DNA of 19,138 bases from an uncultured Clostridia bacterium (lineage in GTDB: Bacteria > Bacillota_A > Clostridia > Christensenellales > CAG-138): assembly GCA_937877295.1 (NCBI GenBank), contig CALFIV010000363.1, forward strand, positions 1-19,138, given 5' to 3'. Positions within the stretch are counted from its first letter, which is position 1, and each line of letters begins with the position of its first letter. The position numbers were made by a program, and so were the translations under genes. The notes under the pieces were generated by a model, which was not told the DNA's origin, did no database searches, and was given only the letters and a program-made list of their open reading frames with translations. Shown here one piece after another: positions 1 through 6,739 of this stretch.

Positions 1-229
1 GGATGCGTTCCGTGATCTTCCCATTGAGGAGGACGATGAAGAGGACGAAGGCCCGCAGATCGTGCGTGTGAAGCAGTTCTCCGTCAAGCCGATGAGCGAA
101 GAGGAGGCCATGCTGCAGCTGGAGCTGCTCGGTCATGCCTTCTATGTATTCCGCAATGTGGATACAAACGAAATCAATGTTCTTTATAAGCGCAAAGACG
201 GCAACTTCGGCCTGATTGAGCCGCTGTAA
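1..229 (+). CDS. hpf: Ribosome hibernation promoting factor, long form (C-terminal part)
   Basis: The left edge cuts this gene; about 75 C-terminal residues are visible and end in TAA at 227-229. They start with an acidic linker (EEDDEEDE), followed by the conserved long-HPF tail with IVRVKQFSVKPMSEEEA, LLGHAFYVFRN and YKRKDGNFGLIEPL. In the family this C-terminal domain dimerises the factor so that two 70S ribosomes pair into inactive 100S particles in stationary phase, while the missing N-terminal domain binds the 30S decoding region. The match to the long-HPF tail is close over its whole length, so the assignment is secure. A strong hairpin terminator lies 13 bases after the stop. The promoter and start lie outside the window. 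Confidence 0.93.
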   Translation, partial: DAFRDLPIEEDDEEDEGPQIVRVKQFSVKPMSEEEAMLQLELLGHAFYVFRNVDTNEINVLYKRKDGNFGLIEPL

Positions 230-241
230 GTTTCACCCAAG

Positions 242-271
242 AAAGAGGCTTCCCTCGCGGAAGCCTCTTTT
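242..271. terminator. Bidirectional intrinsic terminator between hpf and the RNA methyltransferase
   Basis: A perfect 12-bp stem joins 242-253 and 259-270 around a 5-base loop (ctcgc). The stem itself ends in AAA on the left and TTT on the right, so it can act on both strands. It sits between two converging genes, ending hpf on the plus strand and the methyltransferase on the minus strand. Confidence 0.9.
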
Positions 272-289
272 GGTACGGATGGTTTTGGA

Positions 290-1105
290 TCATCTGCTGC
301 GCAGTTCCCAAAAGAGCACGGCGGACGCTGCTGCAACGTTCAGCGAATCGACGTTGTGCGCCATCGGAATCCTGATCGTGAGATCGCAGGCAGTGATGGT
401 GTGTACGGCAAGTCCGTCGCCTTCGGTGCCGAACACGAGCGCAAGGCGATCGATTGATTTGAGTTTCGGATCGCCCAGCGAGACGGAATCATCGGTCAAT
501 GCCGTTGCGGCAACCGTGAAGCCTGCATCGTGCAGAAGCCGTATGCCGTCCTCCGGCCAATCCGGAAGCACCGTCCACGGAATCTGAAAGATCGTGCCCA
601 TGCTGACGCGCACCGCGCGGCGGTTATACGGGTCACAGCAGGTCGGCGTCATCAGGATTGCGTCGACGTTCAGTGCGGCGGCGCTGCGCACGATCGCGCC
701 CAGGTTTCCCGCGTCGGTGATTCCCTCAAGTACCGCAATGCGCCTTGCGCCGTTCAGGATCGTTTCGGGCGCAGGCAGAGCCTTTCTTCGCATGGCGCAG
801 AGTACGCCGCGGGTCAGCGCATAGCCGGTCAAGGATTGCAGAAGCTGCCGTTCGCCCGTATAGACCGGAACAAGCGGACAGCGCGCGAGCAGCGCTTTTG
901 CGTCGCCTTCGATGTGCTTTTCCTCCATCAGATAGGAGACGGGTTCAAAGCCCGCGTCCAAAGCAAGGCGGATCACCTTGGGACTTTCTGCAATGAACAC
1001 GCCTTTTTCCGGCTCGAGACGGTTTCGGATCTGCGCCTCGGTCAATCGGAGATAGACGTCCAGCTCCGGACGGTCGACGGACGTCAGCGGAATGATGTTT
1101 GCCAT
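290..1105 (-). CDS. TrmH/SpoU-family RNA 2'-O-methyltransferase
   Basis: A 271-residue SpoU-type (SPOUT) methyltransferase, which transfers a methyl group from S-adenosylmethionine to a ribose 2'-OH in rRNA or tRNA. The N-terminal ~100 residues resemble the SpoU substrate-binding domain (GVFIAESPKVIRLAL). The catalytic half carries the three family motifs: GNLGAIVRSAAAL with the conserved Asn and Arg, FGTEGDGL, and IPMAHNVDSLNVAAASAV, which form the trefoil-knot SAM site. Length is normal. Which nucleotide is modified (RlmB-, TrmH- or YsgA-like) cannot be told. I chose ATG at 1105. A GTG at 1126 would add seven residues, but it lies inside the terminator hairpin of the upstream gene. Neither start has a convincing Shine-Dalgarno. 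Confidence 0.9.
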   Translation of the reverse strand: MANIIPLTSVDRPELDVYLRLTEAQIRNRLEPEKGVFIAESPKVIRLALDAGFEPVSYLMEEKHIEGDAKALLARCPLVPVYTGERQLLQSLTGYALTRGVLCAMRRKALPAPETILNGARRIAVLEGITDAGNLGAIVRSAAALNVDAILMTPTCCDPYNRRAVRVSMGTIFQIPWTVLPDWPEDGIRLLHDAGFTVAATALTDDSVSLGDPKLKSIDRLALVFGTEGDGLAVHTITACDLTIRIPMAHNVDSLNVAAASAVLFWELRSR

Positions 1106-1110
1106 ACCGT

Positions 1111-1140
1111 AAAAATGCCCCGCCACAACTGCGGCAGGGC
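1111..1140 (-). terminator. Intrinsic terminator of the DUF1858 gene, abutting the methyltransferase start
   Basis: On the minus strand a 10-bp stem (1140-1131 with 1126-1117, two G-U pairs, AGTT loop) is followed by A and five T residues (1116-1111). The T-run ends only five bases before the methyltransferase ATG at 1105. The upstream gene ends at 1154, so this hairpin closes that transcript and may limit read-through. Confidence 0.75.
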
Positions 1141-1153
1141 GATGTTTGCATGC

Positions 1154-1351
1154 TTATTTGTTCTCGAGATAGTCGTTCAGCGCGTTGCAGAGCTCGTCAG
1201 CGTCAATGCCGTGAACCGCGCATGCCTGCTCAAGATTCTCGAAGTGCGACATGGCGCAGCCGAGGCAATGCATCCCGCTGGCAATCAAAATGCCCGCAAG
1301 GTTCTCGTCGACTTTCAGGATATCCTGAATATTCATATCTTTGGTGATCAT
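1154..1351 (-). CDS. DUF1858 / hybrid-cluster-protein-associated redox disulfide domain protein
   Basis: A 65-residue protein made up of a single DUF1858 domain. It has the typical beginning (ITKDMNIQDILKVDENLAGILIASGMHCLGC) and a Cys-Leu-Gly-Cys pair at residues 29 and 32, presumed to be a redox or metal-binding disulfide. Its biochemical role is not established in the family, although relatives occur beside hybrid cluster proteins; none is seen here. The ATG at 1351 has an ideal AAGGAG at 1360-1365, eight bases upstream. The start overlaps the amylase stop as ATGA. The gene also has its own promoter and terminator, so it can be transcribed alone. Confidence 0.85.
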   Translation of the reverse strand: MITKDMNIQDILKVDENLAGILIASGMHCLGCAMSHFENLEQACAVHGIDADELCNALNDYLENK

Positions 1352-3339
1352 AGTTGTTTCTCCTTTGTTTCGATGGATGTAGTATATCGTATCACAATCC
1401 GTTTTTCAACCGTCGATTTGTGATATTTTGGTGACGTTGTCCGTTTTTTCAGGATCATCGCAGAAACCGGCGGTACGGTGCAGGTCAGCGAATTGCGCGC
1501 TGCGACCGTTTTGCCGTCCAAGGTTTTGTACACGCCGGCAAGCTTGACGGGCGTTTGCGCATCCGGGCCTTCGCGGAACAGCGCCGGATAGAGCACGGCG
1601 CGGCAGGGCCTGTCTCCTGCGTTGACCAGCAGCAGCAGCGTTTCCGTCTCGCATTCGCGTACGACGCAGACGACGTCACGGCCGATCGCTGCAATGCGCA
1701 CACCGCCGAAGCCGATCGCTTCACTTGTTTGATGCACCGCGATCAGCGCGCGGATCTTTTCGCGCAGGTCCGTGTCTCCGCCGCCCCACGGGAACGTGAC
1801 ACGGTTCAACGGATCGCACATGCCGGTGACGCCCACCTCGTCGCCTGCAAAGATGCAGGGCACGCCGGGCAAAACCATCTGCAGCGCAGTCGCGCAAAGC
1901 ACACGCGCCTTGGCGCGCGCGAGCGTCGCTTCGTCCGGATGGTAAGCACGCTGCTGTTCCTTTGTGAGCGTACGCGCGTCGGGAATGCCGCACAGTGCCG
2001 TACGAATACGCTCCGTGTCATGCGAGCCCAGCAGATTGAGGCTTGCGTCGAGAAACGGCTTGGGATAATCCGCGATCAGCATGTTCAGCGCATCGGCATA
2101 CGCAAATCCGTCGATGCGGCGATTGAGAAACTCGATTGTCGGATCGCGGAACGGATAGTTCATCGCTGCGTCCAGCTCGTCGCCGTTCACGTAACCGCGG
2201 CGGCCTTCCGGCCCGAATTTGGTGGCGCAGTTGTCCCATACCTCGCCGAGCAGTACCGCGTCGGGATCGTATCGCTTGATCGTTTTGCGCACGCCGCGGA
2301 TGAACGAATCCGGCAGCTCGTCGGCTACGTCCAGCCGCCATCCGGACGCGCCGCGCTTGAGCCATGTTTCCAAAACGCCGTCCTCGCCCTGGATGAACGC
2401 CGTATAGTGCGGTTCGGTCTCCTCCACGTTGGGCAGCGTTTCGAAGTTCCACCAGCACTCATATCTGGTCGGCCACTCATAGAAGCGATACCACGGATAG
2501 TACGGAGAATCCTTGCTCTCGCATGCGCCGTGCGTATCGTATCGATGATAGCGATCAAAATAGATGCTGTCGTCGCCGGTATGTGAAAATACGCCGTCTA
2601 AGATGATGCGGATGCCGTGCGCCTTTGCCGCGGCGCAGAGCGCTTCGAACTCTTCATTCGTGCCCAGCAGCGGATCGACGTTGCGATAATCCGCGGTGTT
2701 GTAGCGGTGATTGGAATGCGCCTCGAAAATCGGGTTCAGATAGACGCAGGTGACGCCCAGCGACTGAAGATACGGCAGTTTTTCGCGGATACCGTTGAGA
2801 TCGCCGCCGAAGTAGTCATCCGGAATATAGTCCTTCGCGCCGCCGTGCGGACGGTCGTAGGGCTGCTCGTTCCAGTCGTCGTGTACAAAGATCGGCCGCC
2901 CCGTGGCGCGATAGTTTGCAGCCGCCTGCAAAAACCGCTTGCGGTCCGAGCAGTGGAAGCGATCCGGAAAAATCTGATAGCATACGGCATGCCGAAACCA
3001 TTCGGGCGTCGTAAACGCGCCGTCATAGACGGTCAGCCCGAACAGCACGGGCGAATAGGAATCATACGCTTCGCCGCTCTCTCCGCCGAAAAAGCGTCCG
3101 TCGTCAAGCCGGAAGCCGTACCCCATGCGGCACGGATAGTCCGGCGCTGTAAACGACGCGCGATAGCATGTGCCGTCCCATTCCATCGGAACGGAAAACT
3201 GCCAGCCGGGCATATCAACCAAAAGCTGCGGCGATCTGCCTGCATCGCCGTCGAGGCGGATCGAGACCTTCTCCCCTGTTTTGACCGCGCCGAACGGCGT
3301 TTTGTAGCGTGGATTTCTCGAATGATGATACCAACTCAT
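1348..3339 (-). CDS. GH13 alpha-amylase family glycosidase, neopullulanase/cyclomaltodextrinase-like
   Basis: A 663-residue glycoside hydrolase of family 13, expected to cleave alpha-1,4 (and possibly alpha-1,6) bonds in maltodextrin or pullulan fragments. Residues 1-110 form an N-terminal beta-sandwich like that of neopullulanases (CBM34-like). The barrel carries DGVFSH (Asp248), GWRLDVAD (nucleophile Asp337), LLGEVW (acid/base Glu366) and LLGSHDTER (His440-Asp441). FETLPNVE near 300 resembles the MPKLN motif of subfamily 20. No signal peptide is seen, so it is probably cytosolic. The frame is open upstream to an ATG at 3411, but the -10 box at 3352-3347 lies inside that extension, so I use ATG 3339. 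About 30 residues after residue 632 look unrelated to the family and read through the next gene's promoter. Confidence 0.9.
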   Translation of the reverse strand: MSWYHHSRNPRYKTPFGAVKTGEKVSIRLDGDAGRSPQLLVDMPGWQFSVPMEWDGTCYRASFTAPDYPCRMGYGFRLDDGRFFGGESGEAYDSYSPVLFGLTVYDGAFTTPEWFRHAVCYQIFPDRFHCSDRKRFLQAAANYRATGRPIFVHDDWNEQPYDRPHGGAKDYIPDDYFGGDLNGIREKLPYLQSLGVTCVYLNPIFEAHSNHRYNTADYRNVDPLLGTNEEFEALCAAAKAHGIRIILDGVFSHTGDDSIYFDRYHRYDTHGACESKDSPYYPWYRFYEWPTRYECWWNFETLPNVEETEPHYTAFIQGEDGVLETWLKRGASGWRLDVADELPDSFIRGVRKTIKRYDPDAVLLGEVWDNCATKFGPEGRRGYVNGDELDAAMNYPFRDPTIEFLNRRIDGFAYADALNMLIADYPKPFLDASLNLLGSHDTERIRTALCGIPDARTLTKEQQRAYHPDEATLARAKARVLCATALQMVLPGVPCIFAGDEVGVTGMCDPLNRVTFPWGGGDTDLREKIRALIAVHQTSEAIGFGGVRIAAIGRDVVCVVRECETETLLLLVNAGDRPCRAVLYPALFREGPDAQTPVKLAGVYKTLDGKTVAARNSLTCTVPPVSAMILKKRTTSPKYHKSTVEKRIVIRYTTSIETKEKQL
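1381..1409 (-). promoter_or_regulatory. Sigma-A-type promoter for the DUF1858 gene
   Basis: Minus-strand TTGAAA (1409-1404), a 17-base spacer, and TATACT (1386-1381). Transcription would start near 1374, just ahead of the AAGGAG that serves the ATG at 1351. The promoter lies entirely inside the last ~20 codons of the amylase reading frame. Confidence 0.75.
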
Positions 3340-3346
3340 GTTTATC

Positions 3347-3375
3347 ATTATACGCAAATTGCGTGCGTCTTGCAA
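3347..3375 (-). promoter_or_regulatory. Promoter of the amylase gene (predicted leaderless mRNA)
   Basis: Minus-strand TTGCAA (3375-3370), a 17-base spacer and a perfect TATAAT (3352-3347). The ATG at 3339 begins eight bases after the -10 box, so transcription would start at or one base before the start codon, leaving no room for a Shine-Dalgarno. An earlier in-frame ATG (3348) overlaps the -10 box itself. Confidence 0.8.
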
Positions 3376-3400
3376 CCCAAACTTTGTCGAACGAAATACT

Positions 3401-3429
3401 TTGACGGCCAAGCACTTCTATGCTATACT
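3401..3429 (+). promoter_or_regulatory. Promoter of the AI-2E family gene (predicted leaderless mRNA)
   Basis: Plus-strand TTGACG (3401-3406), a 17-base spacer and TATACT (3424-3429). The ATG at 3436 is the seventh base after the -10 box, exactly where transcription normally starts. It is divergent from the amylase promoter, with 25 bases between the two -35 boxes. Confidence 0.8.
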
Positions 3430-3435
3430 GCACAT

Positions 3436-4569
3436 ATGAAAAACGAGACGATGAAACGCTACCTGCTCATTTTATCGACCGCCGTTCTGATGGCAGCGGT
3501 CATCTATGTGCTGTTCAAGTATGCAATTCCGCTGCTGCTGCCGTTTCTGATCTCGCTTTTGATCTCCGCGCTGATCCTTCCGCTGGTATCGCTGCTGCAC
3601 CGAAAGGCGCACCTGAACAAAAAGCTGACCGCCGCGGTGCTTGTAACGGTCTCGTATCTGGTCATCGCGGGGCTTTTGATGCTCGCGGGGCGCTGGCTGT
3701 ATCTGTCCGCTTCCTCGGCCGTCGACTGGTTCAATACGCGGTTTGTGCCAGACGTCAACGCGCTGCTCGAAAAGATCGATGCGCTGATGCACGATTCCGA
3801 TACCTCGTTCATGAACTGGCTGTATTCCATGAAGGATACGCTGATCTCTTCGCTGCAGCCGAAGGTCGTGCAGTTTTCCACCTCGGTGGTGACGGGACTC
3901 GTCTCGAACGTGCCGGCGTTTGTGATCAATGTCATCATCTCGATTGTCGCGACTTACTTCTTCGCGCTCGACTATGACAACATCCGCCGTGCCGTAACCT
4001 CGCGCATGTCGGAGGATCTGTATCAAAAATCATCCGCAGCATTCCGCTCGCTGTGCACCACGGTCGGGCAGTATCTCCGCGCATATTCGCTGATCTTTCT
4101 GATTACGTTTTTGGAGCTGACCGTAGGCCTTTTGTGCGCCGGCGTCAAGCACTTTGTGCTGATCGCGCTGGGCATTGCGATCTTCGATATCCTGCCCATC
4201 CTCGGCTCTTCGATGATCATGCTGCCGTGGTCGATCATCACGCTTCTGCGCGGCAATTATCAGCAGGGCATCATCCTCTTTGTCGTCTATCTCGTGATCG
4301 TCGTCGCGCGGCAGTTCATCGAACCGAAGATCGTCGGCGATCGAACGGGCATGCATCCGCTAATTACGCTGATCGCCATGTACGTGGGGCTCAAGCTGTT
4401 CGGCGGCGTCGGAATGTTTGCGCTTCCGATTGCCTGTGCCGTGCTGATGCAGCTCGAGCTTGCGGGCGTGACGCACCTGTTTCCCGTCCGCCGCGAGCCG
4501 ACAGAAGCGCCGGTTGTTCGCAAAAAACGGCATTTTTTCCGCAAAAAGCAGAAAAAAAACGGCGATTGA
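3436..4569 (+). CDS. AI-2E/UPF0118 family transporter (YtvI-like)
   Basis: A 377-residue polytopic membrane protein of the AI-2E (PerM/YtvI) family. Two hydrophobic N-terminal hairpins are followed by a soluble stretch (about 95-140), then further membrane segments. The family signature near the C-terminus reads RQFIEPKIVGDRTGMHPLITL, followed by a glycine-rich FGGVGMFALPIA segment. The tail after about 350 is strongly basic (RKKRHFFRKKQKK) and probably cytosolic. Family members include autoinducer and ion exporters and the sporulation protein YtvI; the substrate here is unknown. The start at 3436 is set by the promoter. A second ATG at 3451 is possible, but neither has a Shine-Dalgarno. No clear terminator follows. 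Confidence 0.88.
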   Translation: MKNETMKRYLLILSTAVLMAAVIYVLFKYAIPLLLPFLISLLISALILPLVSLLHRKAHLNKKLTAAVLVTVSYLVIAGLLMLAGRWLYLSASSAVDWFNTRFVPDVNALLEKIDALMHDSDTSFMNWLYSMKDTLISSLQPKVVQFSTSVVTGLVSNVPAFVINVIISIVATYFFALDYDNIRRAVTSRMSEDLYQKSSAAFRSLCTTVGQYLRAYSLIFLITFLELTVGLLCAGVKHFVLIALGIAIFDILPILGSSMIMLPWSIITLLRGNYQQGIILFVVYLVIVVARQFIEPKIVGDRTGMHPLITLIAMYVGLKLFGGVGMFALPIACAVLMQLELAGVTHLFPVRREPTEAPVVRKKRHFFRKKQKKNGD

Positions 4570-4579
4570 AACACTCCTG

Positions 4580-4610
4580 TTACAATTATGACGAATTTGT
4601 ATGGTACAAT
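4580..4610 (+). promoter_or_regulatory. Probable promoter of the two-component operon with a TTGTA/TACAA operator-like palindrome
   Basis: TACAAT at 4605-4610 is a fair -10 box; the best -35 is TTACAA at 4580-4585 with a long 19-base spacer, so it may need an activator. TTGTA-TGG-TACAA (4597-4609) is a palindrome overlapping the -10 box, and a further TACAA lies at 4581-4585. Such half-sites could bind the downstream response regulator; this is inference. Confidence 0.4.
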
Positions 4611-4643
4611 CTTCCATGAAAAAAGGAATCGGAGGAAGGGTAA

Positions 4644-5312
4644 ATGATTAAGATCCTGATCGTGGATGATGAAGAGCCGATCGCAAACCTGATTCGTATG
4701 AACCTGACGCGGCAGGGTTACGTTTGCACCTGCGCCTATGACGGGCAGCAGGCTGCCGATCTTTTGGAAAAGAACCCCTTTGATCTCGTACTGCTGGACA
4801 TCATGCTGCCGAAATTCGACGGGTATGATCTTTTGGCATTCATCCGCCCGATGGGCATTCCCGTGATCTTTTTGACGGCAAAAAGCGACGTCAACGACCG
4901 TGTGAAGGGTTTGAAGCTCGGCGCCGAGGACTATATTGTAAAGCCGTTTGAGATCGTGGAGCTGCTTGCCCGCATCGAAGTGGTGCTGCGCCGCTATAAT
5001 AAGACGCAGGGCCTGATTTCCTGTTATGACATCCTGATCGATCTGGACGCGCGCGATGTGATCCAGAACGGGCAGCACATTGAGCTGACGCGCAAGGAGT
5101 TCGATCTGCTCGTCCTGTTTGCGCAGAACCCCAACACCGCGCTGTTCCGCGAAGCGCTGTTCGAGCGCGTATGGGAGACGGACTATGTGGGCGAAACGCG
5201 CACGCTGGACAGCCATGTACAGCGTCTGCGCCGCAAGCTCGGCTGGCAGGACCGCATCAAGACGGTCCATAAAATCGGTTACCGGTTGGACATTCCCGAA
5301 GAGGAAACATGA
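4644..5312 (+). CDS. OmpR/PhoB-family response regulator
   Basis: A 222-residue DNA-binding response regulator. The receiver domain (about 1-118) has the acidic pocket Asp8-Asp9, the phosphoacceptor Asp52 in VLLDIMLPKFDG, Thr78 in FLTAKS and Lys100 in DYIVKPFE. The C-terminal winged-helix domain (about 130-220) has the OmpR-type LTRKEFDLLVLF start and TLDSHVQRLRRKL recognition region, ending in VHKIGYRLD. GGAGG at 4631-4635 lies eight bases before the ATG. The stop overlaps the histidine kinase start as ATGA, so the two are translationally coupled. What it controls cannot be told from sequence. Confidence 0.95.
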   Translation: MIKILIVDDEEPIANLIRMNLTRQGYVCTCAYDGQQAADLLEKNPFDLVLLDIMLPKFDGYDLLAFIRPMGIPVIFLTAKSDVNDRVKGLKLGAEDYIVKPFEIVELLARIEVVLRRYNKTQGLISCYDILIDLDARDVIQNGQHIELTRKEFDLLVLFAQNPNTALFREALFERVWETDYVGETRTLDSHVQRLRRKLGWQDRIKTVHKIGYRLDIPEEET

Positions 5313-6739
5313 GATTTGCGCTAAAAATCTGCATCTGCACCGTATTGATCGTAGCGTTGCTGTTCGGCGTGTTGGGACAAATCCTGATCGCGCAGAGCTT
5401 TCAGGCAGCGCTTCGTTTTCGCGTACAGGCGGCCGTTGCGGATTATTCAGCGCTTGCCTCCGCGCTCGAAGCGGAGCTGTACGGCATCTATCTCTACTAC
5501 AACAACGCCTCGCCCGCCATGTATGAGGAGATTCTCAGGCGGGCGGGCTCGAATCAGGGCGTGGAATCGCCCTGCGCGCTCTACGATACCGATTTTTCTC
5601 TTCTGACCGCAAGCAGCGACGCGTTTCCCGAAACGCTCGGTTTTTCGGAGCTGCGCGTGCGGCGCTTCGCCTACCGGTTGATCCGCTCCGACGACGGACG
5701 GACGCTGCTGGATACCGCGGGCTGCGTCTCGATCGGCGGACAGAACTATTTCCTTTCCGTGCGCTATGACGCGACCGACCTGATGCGTCTCAGAAATGAG
5801 CAGATCGAATCGGTCACGCTTCTGCACATCATCACCGTCGCGCTTTCCACCGCCGCCATGCTTCTGATCTCCTACCTGATTACGAAGCCTTTGCGCCGTC
5901 TGCAGCGTTTTACTACGATCATCGGCGGCGGCAACTATTCGCGCCGCGCGCGCGTCACGACGCTCGATGAGATCGGCGATCTGACCGTCGCGTTCAACGA
6001 GATGACCGGCGCAATCGAGCAGAAGGTCGAAGCGCTGGAGCAAAATGCGAAGCAGCAGAAGGACTTTGTCGCAAGCTTTTCGCATGAGCTGAAGACCCCG
6101 ATGACCTCGATCATCGGCTATGCGGACATGCTCCGCAGCACTGAGCTCGATGAAGAGGACGCCTTTATGGCTGCGAACTTCATCTTCTCCGAGGGCAAGC
6201 GTCTGGAAGCGATGTCCTTAAAGCTCATGGACCTCATCGTGCTTGACCGCGACGAATTCAAGCTGATCCGCGGTTATGCGCGCCGCGCACTCGGGCATGT
6301 CGTGGCGGTCGTCACACCGATGCTTGAAAAGGCTGAGCTGACGCTGAACCTCGATATCGAACAGCAGATCATTCTGTATGAGAAGGACCTCTTGCTGACG
6401 CTTGTCACCAACCTGATCGACAATGCGCGCAAGGCAAGCTCGCCCGGCAAGGTCATTACGCTCACCGGCCGCCGCATGAGCGGACGCTACCGCATCTCCG
6501 TGCAGGACGAGGGCATCGGCATTCCCGAGGAGGAGCTGTCGCGCATCACGGAAGCGTTCTTTATGGTCGACAAATCGCGTGCGCGCGCACAGCACGGCGC
6601 AGGTCTCGGCCTTGCCATCGGCAACCGTATCGCCGAGCTGCACGGAAGCAAGCTGCATTTCGAAAGCGAGCTGGGCAAAGGCACGCTCGTCTGGTTTGAC
6701 GTGCCGCTGTTCGTCCGCGAGAAAGGAGGCGCGCAATGA
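5309..6739 (+). CDS. Sensor histidine kinase with extracellular sensor and HAMP domain
   Basis: A 476-residue membrane sensor kinase. TM1 covers about residues 8-28, and an extracellular sensor of about 140 residues follows. TM2 lies at about 171-191, followed by HAMP (about 192-245). The HisKA domain carries FSHELKTPMTSIIGYADML with phosphorylatable His259. The ATPase domain shows NLIDNARKAS (N box), VQDEGIGIPEEE (G1), FFMVDKS (F box) and GAGLGLAI (G2). All residues needed for activity appear present. The sensor has no motif I can name. The gene overlaps the regulator gene upstream (ATGA 5309-5312) and the unknown membrane protein downstream (ATGA 6736-6739), making a three-gene coupled unit. 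Confidence 0.95.
   Translation: MRFALKICICTVLIVALLFGVLGQILIAQSFQAALRFRVQAAVADYSALASALEAELYGIYLYYNNASPAMYEEILRRAGSNQGVESPCALYDTDFSLLTASSDAFPETLGFSELRVRRFAYRLIRSDDGRTLLDTAGCVSIGGQNYFLSVRYDATDLMRLRNEQIESVTLLHIITVALSTAAMLLISYLITKPLRRLQRFTTIIGGGNYSRRARVTTLDEIGDLTVAFNEMTGAIEQKVEALEQNAKQQKDFVASFSHELKTPMTSIIGYADMLRSTELDEEDAFMAANFIFSEGKRLEAMSLKLMDLIVLDRDEFKLIRGYARRALGHVVAVVTPMLEKAELTLNLDIEQQIILYEKDLLLTLVTNLIDNARKASSPGKVITLTGRRMSGRYRISVQDEGIGIPEEELSRITEAFFMVDKSRARAQHGAGLGLAIGNRIAELHGSKLHFESELGKGTLVWFDVPLFVREKGGAQ

Noticed and set aside
1555..2586. 343-residue open frame on the plus strand
   Set aside because: Antisense to the amylase, which carries all GH13 motifs; composition is that of a shadow frame.
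2617..3435. Long upstream extension of the AI-2E frame
   Set aside because: It is antisense to the amylase and crosses both promoters; the family homology starts only after ATG 3436.
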